A stretch of DNA of 64,000 nt from assembly GCF_050947875.1 (NCBI RefSeq), contig NC_134573.1, positions 50,084,115 to 50,148,114 of the forward strand, given 5' to 3'. This document shows positions 30,571 through 41,214 of the stretch, piece after piece. The notes beneath the pieces were generated by a model that was given only the letters and a program-made list of their open reading frames with translations, was not told the DNA's origin and searched no databases. The stretch is from Dermacentor variabilis. Taxonomy: Eukaryota; Arthropoda; Arachnida; Ixodida; Ixodidae. The position numbers and the translations under genes are program-made. Numbering within the stretch: position 1 is the first letter of the stretch; each line of letters starts with the position of its first letter.

Positions 30571-31742
30571 GAGTTGTTTTCGCGAACGTGAGCGTGCGCG
30601 AGCGCGAGCGCGCGTTACGTCGGACTATATTTACGCCTTTACTCGCCGCTGCGCTGCCGCTATCCCTGCAATCTGCCCCACGGCGCGTCGCGTGATAGAA
30701 GCAACGGAACTTGAAATCTAACATGACGATATACGGGCCCTGCCTTGCCTGCGCTAAGTAAAATCAAAGAGTGTGGCGCTGACGGTGCGTGCTATGCCGT
30801 GAAATTGAGGAACAAAGTGCGGCACTCCCGAACTAGAGAAAAAAAGGCAGCCAAATAAAAGATCTCCACAATATCTTCCCGTCCTTACTGTATAGTTTTA
30901 TCAGCCGAACGAAAAAAGTGCTGGACCAGCCTAGGTTGAACCCTTCTGATTGCTGAACGGCGACCTGCGAGCCGTTAACGCTGGCGATAGCACTGGGAAT
31001 TCGATCTCACCATGCAAGTATCTCATTGGCAATGGCTTGGAAGCGGAGGTCACGGGAAAGCTGACCCAGCCCTTCTACCGGCCAACACAGTATTTGCGAG
31101 AGCAACTTCGTGGATAGTGTCGGCAGCAGAGATCTAGGCCCTTCCGAAGAATGCTTCGATTCAGACCGACTTCTGGGAGCTGCAGGCCGGTAGCGATGAA
31201 CCGCAGCGCGCAATTCCGTCCTCCGCGTGGAATGACCACTGGTACACTGGTACCCGAGTCTCCTCCAATCGATAGAGTAGCCTGCAAAAGGTCTACTTAG
31301 AAAGCCGGCAGGGGCGGTGCAACTCATTATCTGTCATTTCTTCGAACGCGTATTGCACATCCGGCCGTGGTCGACACCGAAAGAGCAACACCAAGCAAAC
31401 GACGAAGGCAAGTAATAGCCTCCGAAGCAACCAACGCACGCGCGCGCGACGCCCGCGTGTCTCCGGGGTCGCGCGACCGGCACGCGCGGCCAGGGTCGCA
31501 AGCCAACAGCCAAGCCACAGCAACGGAACCCAAAGCGGACTATCCCTTCGCCGCTTCCGCTCTTAGCCAAAGACGGGTTCGCATTGGAAATGATTGACAG
31601 ATGCGTGAAGTGAACATGATTTGCATTGCCGCCCCGCTGTCTCTGACGGCCACTGACGCAAGAAAAACTTTGACGAATCACGTGAGGCCAAGTGACCCGG
31701 TCCCCTTCCGAACAGTTATAAGATTCGGCCCAGAAATACAAA
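30571..31742. other. Stretch between the two ~2-kb units
   Basis: The left part (30620-30690) carries a piece of repeat family 2 ('CTCGCCGCTGCGCTGCCGC'). Frames at 31007-31327 (minus) and 31334-31795 (minus) are open but resemble nothing I know. No gene can be called. Confidence 0.45.
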
Positions 31743-33395
31743 AAGAGCGGACAATCCCATAGAGCCCAGCTGCCCATTTGACTGCAGTGCACCAAGCCGT
31801 CGGCGTTAATACCTGACCCACACTTCCGGTTTCGGTTCTGTACGCGCGCGTTTTGAATACTAGATTGTACGCGTCACGCCTGCTCCGCTTTTTTTTTTTT
31901 TTGCGTATACAGCTCTACTGTGCGCGGTATTTGTGCGAAATCGTTTTATTAATCAGGAAAATTGATTGCGAACGATCTTTACAAGCGTCCATCGAATATG
32001 TGCCACGTGCAATTTCATAAAGACGCAAGACGCCTTGTGAAATGAGGAAATTGTTTTATTCCACATAAATGCTCGTTGCGGCCTCTTTGTGCATTATTCC
32101 AACGTTGTGGCACAGGTAAGCAGCAGTATATAGCTTCCGTAAGAAGCTCCACCAGACGACGTCAGCTGAAAAAATGAAATTGCAAGCAAGTGTTATTTTG
32201 GCATTAACATGTAAAAATAATGCGTGTAGAGGCGAAGCGTGCGAAAGTGCTGAATGGGTAGCATTGCAAACAAAAGCAGTTCGTGTTAACACACACGGCG
32301 TAGAAAAAACCGTACTCATCCCAAACTATACCCTACATACCACGAACACATTCCATTTCCAAGCATTCCCCTCTTCCCGGGCCTTATTTCATGCACTTTA
32401 ATAGCACGAACACACGGGCTACTGCGCGTTTCGCGAACTTGGCTACAACCGACGCGATGATACGCTATGATTACACATTGGTGGCCACGAAGCAGGGCCT
32501 CAACCAGGCCATGCTGGACGCTCGCAGAATTCCTCCTACTCGCACTCAAGGCAAATGCGTAGGTGCCGTTCAGAAGGCAGAATTTTCGAGTTCCTAGTTC
32601 CTGGCGTTTAAGCACCTTGGCGTTATCTCTTGCGCGTTCTCCACGTGCAACACACTCCCCTTCTTGGATAATTGCTCGTCGCATTTTCGCCAAGCGTGAG
32701 TACAGAAAGAAGGCTTAAATTGTTGCGGGCAAGAATATAGTCAGAAACTTGTCGCAGTAAGATTTACTGCGCGCCTAACTAACTTTGTCACCACGGCCGA
32801 GCTGCGTTTTGCTACGTAATGACAGGAACGGCGAGCGTGCGTCATAAGTAACAAAAAAAATGTAGCAAAATAATTTTCAACAATGCTGGGCGTCAGGGAA
32901 AACGCCATAAACATGTCAGTGCATTAAAGCGTGAAACTGCGCACCACAGCCGAGCTGATTTTCGCTAACCGCGTCACAGCGCCAGGCGCGCCCTCTGCGC
33001 ACGAAAGGTACCCCAAAAAGTAAGGAAATTAGAATTATGTTGGCGGTGAGAGAAAGCGCCAAAATTTGTCGCAGTATAACTGAGTACACGCAAGACTGCG
33101 TCAAAGCACGTTGTGCGACTAGCGTGCCCAAAAACTACCGAAACAAAAAATACCGACGATTACGTTACTTCCTAATGCGAAATTTGAGCGCAGCAAATAA
33201 GCTGTTTCACCTTTTCGATAGATTGAGGCAAAGAAATCGAGCAACACATGTATGCGCTATCACAGAATTTTTTTTTTATATTTCCCGTACTCCTGGATCA
33301 TCTCGACGGCGGCGACGGTAAGCTTGTGCTTCGGCGGCACGCACCTCTGGATTCTGACGGCGACGGCGCTGGGCCTCTGCTCTGGCAGCTCGTTT

Positions 33396-33418
33396 AGCAG
33401 CAGCAGCAGCAGCAGCAG
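33396..33418. repeat. (AGC)n microsatellite
   Basis: About 7.7 perfect AGC units. Confidence 0.95.
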
Positions 33419-33482
33419 ACGGAGGACTTCCATCGGTCGTCTCGCTCATGGCTCAGAAAGAACTGGCAGATAATTTCGCAGT

Positions 33483-33658
33483 GGCGAACGGCAGCGGCAA
33501 TTTCGGCTCGGGCGGTGCACATATACAGATCCGCCGCCACCGATCTGGCTCTCTGATTGCCACCGCACAGGGCGAACGGCAGCGGCAATTTCGGCTCGGG
33601 CGGTGCACATATACAGATCCGCCGCCACCGATCTGGCTCTCTGATTGCCACCGCACAG
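33483..33658. repeat. Perfect 88-bp tandem duplication
   Basis: Two identical units, 33483-33570 and 33571-33658, each starting GGCGAACGGCAGCGGCAATT. 88 is not a multiple of three, so no frame repeats the same peptide in both units. Identity suggests a recent event. Confidence 0.92.
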
Positions 33659-33846
33659 GGGTTGCATTGGAGGAGGAGCGAAGAAAGGAATTAAGTTCGA
33701 GCCGGCGCTTTGACAACCGGAGACTCGCAGGAAGAGGGGGGAGGGGGGCGGCGTGTACACCCAGCGGCAAACGATGGGGGCAGAAGCGCGCGCAGCAAGC
33801 GGACAACACGATAAAGGGAGGAGGGAAGAGATAGCAGCGACTGACT

Positions 33847-34163
33847 GATGCCGCTGACGCCGATAGTGAGTCAACCCCAGCTGCGGAGTTGGTTTCAGGG
33901 ACAACGCCGCCGATGCCGACACAAACAATATGATACCCTCGCTTCCGCAGCGCTAAGAACCAGGTCTAGCCGTGGGAAGGTGGTCACGTATTCGTCGACG
34001 TGCCGGGGCCTACGTGAAATAACCGGCGCGTCGGCAACTGAAGAGCACCCTATCCGCCACACAAGAACAGGGGGGGGGGACCCTTTCCTCCTCTTTCTGC
34101 ATGGCGGCGACGGTGTTCTATGCAGTCACGTTATCTTGACTCTCTAGCGGCGTCAGCGGCATC
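33847..34163. mobile_element. Candidate 317-bp MITE
   Basis: GATGCCGCTGACGCCG at 33847-33862 is exactly inverted at 34148-34163. The similarity extends inward over about 28 bp in total (GAGTCAA also shared). Outside the arms, 'GACTGACT' and 'AGTCGGTC' are also loosely inverted. A short transposon with inverted ends is the likeliest reading. Confidence 0.5.
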
Positions 34164-34404
34164 CAGCGGTATCAGTCGGTCGCTGCTAGCGCTGGGGGGA
34201 TGAAAGGGGGGCGGAGCTGGTTACGAGGCCGACGACAACGCCGACGACGACGCGAAACCCAGGAACGGACGCCAAAGAGCTGCGCTCTAATAATATTGGA
34301 GCTCATAGAAAGCGCCGCAAACAACTCGGAGTACAATTCATTAATTCAAGTCAATGCGCCACGACGTCCGCCCTCTTTTTCGTTGACTGCATCACAAGTT
34401 TAGC

Positions 34405-34701
34405 CTAGGTGCCGTGCCGTGAGCCTAATTGCTTGAAATGCTTCGCAGACTGTCCAACAATATTTCTCACGTTGCCGTAGTCCAATATTGCTGTGGTGCC
34501 ATGTCGAAGTTCAGAAGGAACGCTAGAATTCGCCGGGAGCCCAACGAACCAGGCTGAATACAAAAATAGAAAAACGTGCATACGCGTGACCGAACACGCC
34601 AACGCTGAGATCCGCGGCCGGTATCTTTGGCTTCGGAGCAATAACTGGCAATAACGCACGCAGCGGGCTCGTCCTCCGCCGATTCGCCATTCACTAGGCA
34701 A
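34405..34701 (-). pseudogene. Conserved exon-like segment, unit copy 2
   Basis: Counterpart of 30046-30243, with the same core ('SELRHG', 'LDYG', 'HFKQLG'). It is diverged at about a third of positions. Family unknown. Confidence 0.35.
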
Positions 34702-34912
34702 CGGATCTAAGCCGCAAAGTTTAATTTAATTTATACGCAGGTAGTTTTACTCTTGCCCGGAAATAATAAAAAAATAAAACAATGTCTGTTAACCTCATTT
34801 CACATTCTCTTTTTTTTTTATTCTCGCGGCAGCAAACGGTCGGACTAGCGTGACGTATTTCCAGTTGCCACTTTTCACCGAGTGTCGCCTCTTGTTGTAT
34901 TTCTCTATGAGC

Positions 34913-35976
34913 CAGCTATTACGTCGTGAGGAATGGCGTTACTCACTTGAACGCGGCGGTTTCGTGAGAGGTTTTTTTTTTCCTTGCGTGTTTCTTCAAC
35001 AAGTGGCGTGCGCTTCACTTCAAACGTTGCGTGACCTAGTTGCACTGCATTCGTTGGCGAAAGGTGTGAGTGCAGGTTTTTTTTTTCCTTTATGGTGCAA
35101 GTTCACGCTGGCGGCATCCGACGCGCTTTTCTCGTCGTGATGATAAATGCGGGACGCCCCGCGAAGAGACGTCGGGCTGTGTTTGTTGACCCTCCGTAAC
35201 ACATGCTCTGAGTGTACGATGGGTAGCAAAATTAGTAAGTGGAATGTTTTCAAAATAATAGTGTGGGGAAATGTTGTCTGATAATTGTTGGATATGAACA
35301 CATGGTTTCGCAAGGAATTACGAATGACTGTGAAAAGTATGCGCATAGGTTACTATGCATTAGACTATGTGCTGGACATAGTACTTTTCATCATTGAAAC
35401 ATGTTTTGTTTCGCCAGTTATATTGGTTGCCTTATTAAAGACGAATAAAATTGAAGTTGATATTGAAAGCTCTCTGGCAGTCTCATTTATTTGCATCCTA
35501 TTCACTCACCTTCCTAAGGAAGCTACTGGAGCAACTGCTGTCAATAACAGCCTAATTACGTTCACATTAACACATATGCCACTCCTAATAGTTAAAGGAC
35601 ACGCTGGCGTTTCAGCTGAGGTAAGTCGCACACTCGTCTCGGCTACAATAGAAAAATAACTGCTGTCGTAGCGGTCGTAATACCCCACGCTAAAAGAATT
35701 CAAGCATTCGCACCGAGCAGCGTAAGATCATGATGTTCCTGTGATATCCGGTTGTGACGTAACCTTGTTTTTTATTTTTCATCTTTTGCTTGCTGTTAGT
35801 TGTCCCCGCGATACGTAGGTGGCGGCTGTTACAACGAGCCCCATTTTCTTGACTTGCGGGCTTCCATGGAAGCTTCGCTACCAGTTTGCGCATACCTTTG
35901 AAATGACATAGGAGGCTGTGGCCTTGCACGGCAGACAGTGGCTGGCGAGACACAGGTCAGGGAAGCTGGCGTAGTA
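34913..35976. other. Stretch upstream of the DXO-like exon
   Basis: AT-rich with several T-runs. A 124-codon plus-strand frame at 35285-35659 has no recognised domain. A promoter or upstream exon for the following exon could lie here, but no TATA or clear acceptor decides it. Confidence 0.4.
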
Positions 35977-36392
35977 ATGGATGGTGCTTGCGAACGCTCG
36001 GGGGTGGACGCCCGTTGCCACGAGTGGTGTGTTGTGCCCGCCGGCGAAAACGTTGCGGCCTTAAACGTGCGAGATGCCGTTTCGTCGCCGAGCGGCGACT
36101 GTCCCAGGTACGACGTGCTCTGCGAGGTCGGTCACTACTCCGTACGAGGTGAAAGGGAAGAGTTCGAGTACATCGACGGCGCCGCTTTAAAGAGGTACCT
36201 GCTCACTCCGATCCCGTGGGAATCCATGCTGAATCTGAATATCGGATACACGGAGGCAGTGCGGGTAAACTGGATAACCGGTAAACTGGCGCCCACAGAA
36301 AGTCTACTCCGCTGGGTTCTTCTCAACAGAGACAAGGTGGTCGCGCGCTCTTCTAACGAGGAGGCACCGTCGTCGGGGCTAGAAAGGAAGAG
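35977..36392 (+). CDS. First coding exon of a DXO/RAI1-like decapping exoribonuclease (partial)
   Basis: The frame opens at ATG 35977 (open further upstream, but without an earlier ATG) and ends at a consensus donor, AAGAG|GTGAGT, at 36392/36393. The translated part includes 'EVGHYSVRGEREEF', 'GAALKRYLLTP', 'LNLNIGYTEAV' and 'ESLLRWVLLNRDKV'. These match in order the N-terminal signature of the DXO/Dom3Z/RAI1 family (E-x-G-x-F/Y-S, an aromatic-ending 'LKxY' segment, 'DL..GY', 'L..LLxW'). Those proteins remove incomplete 5' caps and degrade the RNA. The catalytic residues lie in later exons, which I do not find in the remaining 27 kb. Either the intron is long or this is a gene fragment. It is the only convincing host-type coding exon here. 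Confidence 0.6.
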
Positions 36393-36398
36393 GTGAGT
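36393..36398 (+). promoter_or_regulatory. Splice donor of the DXO-like exon
   Basis: GTGAGT directly follows ...GGAAGAG, the consensus 5' splice site, and the frame closes a few codons later. Confidence 0.6.
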
Positions 36399-38733
36399 GT
36401 CCTATTCTCTTTCGACGTCGAAAACTTTGCCGCTTGTAGAGGTGTGCGAATATTCGAGACAGCTCAAATAACCAATCTAATAATCTCAAATTCGATTATG
36501 TATACGAATTTAATCGTCACGATTAGTACCTACCACTATTTCCCCAATAACTTTCCAGACCCTCAACTAACGTCCGTCAAGTGCAAAATTGTAGCAGAAA
36601 TGCGATAAATTGAATAACGGCGGCCGCAGGAGACTCAAAACATGTGATGGGGCAGGTGCTTACGATTGTATTTAGATCACGTGAGATATGGCCAAGCGGC
36701 ATCCCACTGAGCTCTATCAGACTAGGACTAAAGGTAGAAATCTAATCACACAGGCAGGCCAGCGCCCGTTGGTTCTTGAGCTTTACACGCTGGACCGGGA
36801 CATCGTTTTCAGCTACTGCAACTGCGCACTCGCCAGCGTGACGACGCTGTTAACAATTCAGTTTCTGCATTTCGGACGCACTAGACGCACCCCCGTGATA
36901 TACACCCGTGTAGCTAAGCTCTCAACGCATGAATTGGGCGACGATTAACCTGCAAAATCAGCGAACAACGCTCCGGTCCACTTGCAGAGAAACATATTGA
37001 CAGGTGCTATTTCTGCTTGGCCCCAACTACGGCACGAGGGCTCAAGGATGGAATTTGCTCAAATCCTGCGTTGATTTTTCTTCCGCACCTCTACGAAGTG
37101 CCGTAGGCAATACGTAGCGCAGGGAAACAGTTGCTTCCCGCTAAACAGCGATCGATCACCCTCATTCAGGAGCCCTGAGTACCTGAACGTACAGCATTTT
37201 CAGGTTTTAATTATCAACGCTGTATAATTTGCATTGTAATCACAGATACTAACGTTGTGTATACATAATTACGTGAAAATTGTTGTATAATGATCGCGAT
37301 AACGACTGCTCATTGTTTGAGAAGTAATTGATTCGTTTCTGCTAATATTTTAAGTATATTCCATTCAGCTCCAAAAATTTGCACTCCCGTCAATTAGTGT
37401 AAAGTGATCGCGTGTTTGCGGCAGTCATGGTATATCAACTAACTTGTTAGCCGACGCACTTAATATGTTTGCTTTTTATCTCTTGAGCTGTCGCCATTTA
37501 AAAATTCTGGTGCAAGCTATGTTACGACTAGGCCAATATGTTGCCTCCCCATGAGTACGGCTGGTGACTAATTTGGAGCCGTGATTCGGCTATAAAGAAA
37601 TTTAAAAATGAGTCATAACCTCTGATTTTATCATCACGCCAAGACTGAAGTGTGGATCGCTTCATGTAGCTACCATCAATCTGGTTCGAATGATACCCGA
37701 TGTTTCTTTTTTTTTTTCCCTGTGCAGTGGGCGTATTTTGGCGACTGGCTGTGACGCAAAAAAGTTTTCTTCCGGGTAACTGTTAATCACGTTGGAGTCT
37801 CGTTAGGCTAGCTGAAGCTTCATTTTGCCATTTACGTGTGTGCTGCTTCACGCAGGGAGCTAGTGCCCCAATAAGATGCAAATACTGGCATTTTGGCACT
37901 GCTTCCCACTTTCAATTTTTCACTGCATTCTTCTTCAAGGGCCTAAATGCACTGCCCAATTTATTTGCCCCAAGCCTTGAGGTAGCACAAATTGCCTGAA
38001 AAGGGATAAAATCAATGTAGTGCCATTCGGTTTTATTTGGAACTAGTCACACTACTATTACGGCCAAGTATATATATTATATTTCGCGCATTGGCGTAAA
38101 TCAGTAAAGCGTCTTTGTCAATAAGAAATCCCGCTCTCCTGAGAGATAACCGCTAAGTAAAGATTTTTCTCTAGCGAGGTAGAGAGATTGAAAGCTGACG
38201 AAAGGTTATCAGATGTTTTTACTAAGCCACTGAAAAATGGCTAGCATGGCTTAAAAAGCCACGCGGATAAAACGAGCATCCTTCAAGGTTACGACCCGAA
38301 ACATTTGCCAATTCGACAATTGTGCCTTACACAGGGCCTCTTTGATTTTGCACTACCAGCAAGCTGCCACAGCGCGCAGCCTGACCTCGTTATATAAGCG
38401 GAGCTGTTAAGCTTTTCGTAAGTCCGTTTCGTGCCTGCAGAAAACTTGGTCCAGCTGTGCATCGCCGAGCTACGCAACCTCCTCGCTTCCCACATGTGCG
38501 TATACGGCGCAGTCTCGCCGCGTCATGCGGGCGCTTCCCTTTCCCCCGCCGAGGACAAGCGAGTGTTCGCTTAGCCGTGACGTCAGGGATGTGCTAGAAA
38601 GCCCTGAGTCTACAAGGAAGCTCGGCGCGTGGCTCAGCGGGACTACGATCGACGAAGGAGAGCCGATCCTGCACACCGCGCCGAGGCCGCCGCCGACAAA
38701 CGCCGTCGCCGAGCCAAATATCCCGAGTAGCCA
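36399..38733. other. AT-rich stretch, possible intron
   Basis: No recognisable coding sequence; frames stay under 90 codons. It may be intron downstream of the DXO-like exon. Confidence 0.45.
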
Positions 38734-38863
38734 AGCCGTGCATAACGTCGCTGAACTTGGCAAAACCAAGCAATACTTAGTGCAAACCTATCCAAGCCAC
38801 GCATAACCTCGCAAAACTTAGTATGAATCTACCGGAGCCATGTATAACCTCGCAAAACTCAGC
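38734..38863 (+). repeat. Degenerate short tandem repeat
   Basis: Variants of 'AGCCATGCATAACCTCGCAA' followed by AACT start near 38734, 38795 and 38839. Confidence 0.6.
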
Positions 38864-38944
38864 AAAAGCCGGAACTAGCTCCACCGTGACACAGGCTTGC
38901 ACAACTAGTGCAAACTGCCCACATTTTTTATCAAGTTCCGTAGC

Positions 38945-39250
38945 CCAACGTGCGGCGCACTTAGGTCGGGCGCTCGTTTTTCCCGACCTTGACGGGCCTT
39001 GCTAACCGCAGGCTGCCAAAACCTGGCAGGACGAGTTTCTGGATAGCAGAAATAATGTAATTCTCTGGCGAGCAGAGGATATAAAGACGATGAGCGCTCG
39101 CGGCCATCTTAGTCTGGATTCGACCGATTGCGACGTAGGAGCTTGAGTATTTGCTGACATCGGCTAGCTTCTATAGTCGTTACCTTCTGAAGCCCGTTCC
39201 GCCTTGTGAGATGGTGCGATACGATAGGTGTCATGCACTTCAAGCTTTTT
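38945..39250 (+). repeat. Dispersed repeat family 3, copy 2
   Basis: Counterpart of 27080-27420, with 'GGCTGCCAAAACCTGGCAGG', 'TTCTCTGGCGAGCAGA' and 'GATGAGCGCTCGCGGCCAT'. Confidence 0.65.
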
Positions 39251-39399
39251 TTACAGCGGAGCTGTTAAACGCTAAGTTCTGGCGGTTTGTGTGCCTAGGT
39301 AGAAAAAATCACCGCCAAAGCACTCCGTACTGATGGTTAACCAGCGAAGCTGAAACGTGCGGCGCAGGTGTTTATCGCTGGGTCCATCCCGGCGGTTCA

Positions 39400-39597
39400 T
39401 TAAACGATGGCTTGGTAGGCGGCCGGATCGTCGGTACTTAGATGCTGCTTGCGCACGACTGTAGGAGCCGGTTCTTGTGCCCGGGCTGCAGCATCGGCAC
39501 GGCGCAGACGAGGAGCTCGTTCACGGTTGTGCTCGCGGCGTTGCTGATTGCTAGCTGTCTGCTCCTCAGCAGCGCGCATGACGCGTGGCCTACCCAT
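39400..39597 (-). CDS. Short basic 'MGRPR' protein, left of a divergent pair
   Basis: Starting at ATG 39597 on the minus strand, the ~65-residue product begins 'MGRPRVMRAAEEQTA' and continues with 'QRREHNRERAPRLRRADA' before a short tail. The start has an AT-hook-like GRPR followed by an arginine/glutamate-rich, probably helical segment, a composition seen in DNA-binding N-terminal modules. The frame is open upstream of this ATG, but the GRPR start is shared with the opposite-strand neighbour and so is preferred. I recall similar modules as abundant, often repeat-associated, in tick genomes. Function unknown; it may be a fragment of a larger transposon protein. Confidence 0.4.
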   Translation of the reverse strand: MGRPRVMRAAEEQTASNQQRREHNRERAPRLRRADAAARAQEPAPTVVRKQHLSTDDPAAYQAIV

Positions 39598-39899
39598 TTC
39601 GGAGACGGAGAAAAAATGCTGAGAGCGCGCTCGGCTGTGAGGGAAAGCAATGACGTCACTAATGGCGAAGCCAATCGGCGGCCTATTTTCTTTTTTTTTC
39701 GCGCATGGCGCCGGACTGGAGGAGTTTTCGTTGTACAGGCGACAGACGGACGGACGGACGAACGAATGAGCTGGACATATATAGCTTTTCTGTAAAAGTA
39801 AATCCGGGATAGACATTGTTTAGTATGGATTGCGGTTTTACGTCACACGCTCTGGAGGCAAAGCACGTAAACTTATCTCAGTTCCCTTCGCCCCATGCA
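39598..39899. promoter_or_regulatory. Shared spacer between divergent MGRPR starts
   Basis: About 300 bp separate the two starts. It contains a T-run (39691-39700), a GGACGGACGGAC short repeat and 'ACATATATAGC', a weak TATA-like string. If both ORFs are real this would be their common promoter region. Confidence 0.25.
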
Positions 39900-40124
39900 A
39901 TGGGTAGGCCGCGGCAGGTTATGACTGCGGTAGAACAGCGCGCCTGCGAAGAACACTGTAGTGAACAGAAGCCTGAATGTGCGCGGCGACGGCGGGCGGC
40001 ACGTAATACGGATGAAGATCGTGCCCCAAACACAAAGCGTATGAACATTTGGTACAATATAAACGTACAATATGTAGCGAAACATTTCACGCTAGCTCGG
40101 ATAGCGTCAAAGTCGGCCCACTAA
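39900..40124 (+). CDS. Short basic 'MGRPR' protein, right of a divergent pair
   Basis: From ATG 39900 the product starts 'MGRPRQVMTAVEQRA' and has 'ECARRRRAARNTDEDRAP' before a C-terminal tail unlike its neighbour's. The first ~45 residues align with the minus-strand ORF that diverges from it, so the two are inverted copies of one module. Frame and start codon are intact, but the tail probably reads out of the module. It may be a gene or a transposon fragment. Confidence 0.35.
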   Translation: MGRPRQVMTAVEQRACEEHCSEQKPECARRRRAARNTDEDRAPNTKRMNIWYNINVQYVAKHFTLARIASKSAH

Positions 40125-40872
40125 AAATAGCGAGCGAGTGCACTGGCAAAGTGCAATGACAGAAGACGCCCACTAGGTCTAATATACGTTAGGCATGTGG
40201 TGTTTTTACTGCGTGAACAAATGAACTGTAGTATGCTAGTTAGCTTGGCGATTCGGTACATCTGCATTATTATTACTCCGTATTATTATTGTGTCCGTCT
40301 TTTTAGTGCGCGCTGTAACTAATCATATTGTGCAAATGAATTCGGGAACTTCGTTACGTAATTTCTGTACCATAGTGCCCACACACCGTCTCCAGCACGC
40401 ACAAGGCGTTTCATGTACCCTACCCACTGTGGTTGCCGCCCCGATTTAGCCTACCCGATTTCTTTATTCCTTTTCTAGTTGCACGAGCATCGAGTGACGC
40501 TCTTGTTTCTTGCGCACCGCTTCCGGTTCAGCTTCTAAGACGACCTGGAATGAAATTCAAACTAAATAAAGAATTGAAACAAAATAGTACAACACAATAT
40601 TCATGGGTGTCATTATAGATATATCCGGAGGATAAATTTAGTTACAAGTTTAGTTACTGAAGTGTTAAAATAAGCAGAATTATATTAAAATCACTGTTTA
40701 CCGCACCCCAAAGCACATAATTGTACACTCTAAGAGACCCGTCACCAAAGCAGGATTTTGGCGAAATTCATGGAAACCCGAAAGTAGAAAGCGGAAGTAA
40801 TGACGTCATACGCAAGAAGGTGGCGGGATATTTAACCGGCTAATTGATGGAAAACAGTTGTCTGGGATAGAC
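40125..40872. other. Stretch with no recognised gene
   Basis: AT-rich left part. A TGACGTCA element lies near 40801-40808. No coding domain is seen. Confidence 0.45.
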
Positions 40873-41214
40873 TTAAAATCTGCCTAGCAGAGCGGATGCG
40901 ACGTCACTCCCTGCTCTCTCGCTTCTCTCCCGGCGCTCACCTGCTCGCTTGCTCGCAGTAGCTGCGCGCGCGCGCACCTTACATCCACTGACGTCAGCAC
41001 CGTAGATGGCGCGTAAGGTGCGCTTGGAGTAGTGTTCCTGTATATGCTCCCGCAGGGAGCAGAGTTGCGCATAGGTCCGCCGTCGTGATCCAGCTCTGCA
41101 GCGAAGCCACTCCTCGTGCGCGCAGGAGCCAAATGCCGCGCGGTGTTCCGCCTTTTTCTCTAGTGGTCGCGAGCTACAAGCGCCAATTGTTCGCAGGCGC
41201 TTAGCAAAGGGCAC
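40873..41214 (-). pseudogene. Unknown ORF with a 14-residue block repeated at 43067
   Basis: A 113-codon minus-strand frame containing 'YAQLCSLREHIQEHYSKR' and then a basic, alanine-rich tail. The DNA for 'YAQLCSLREHIQEH' recurs on the plus strand at 43067-43110 with one mismatch, open in the same frame. It could be an exon of a repeat-borne gene; the family is not recognised. Confidence 0.3.
41030..41073 (+). repeat. 44-bp inverted repeat, left arm
   Basis: It pairs with 43067-43110 with a single mismatch. The arm contains its own small palindrome (GCTCCCGCAGGGAGC). Confidence 0.88.

Larger units (their letters stand above)
33140..34289. mobile_element. Insertion in copy 2 of the ~2-kb unit
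   Basis: Copy 1 reads straight from 'AAAAACTACCGAAA' to 'AATAATATTGG.GCTCATAG'; copy 2 has this extra block between them. The block holds an (AGC)n run, a perfect 88-bp tandem duplication, a G-run at 34070-34078 and a 317-bp segment with inverted ends. No coding domain is recognised. A target duplication is not clear. Confidence 0.6.
31743..34912 (-). repeat. ~2-kb duplicated unit, copy 2 (interrupted)
   Basis: Direct copy of 28494-30570 with many substitutions. It is interrupted by a ~1.15-kb insertion at about 33140-34289. Without it the two copies have nearly equal length. Confidence 0.7.

Noticed and set aside
35285..35659. Exon of a membrane protein
   Set aside because: The 124-codon frame is somewhat hydrophobic but AT-driven, with no domain or clear splice sites.
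36688..36948. Second exon of the DXO-like gene
   Set aside because: The translation lacks any of the expected downstream family motifs.
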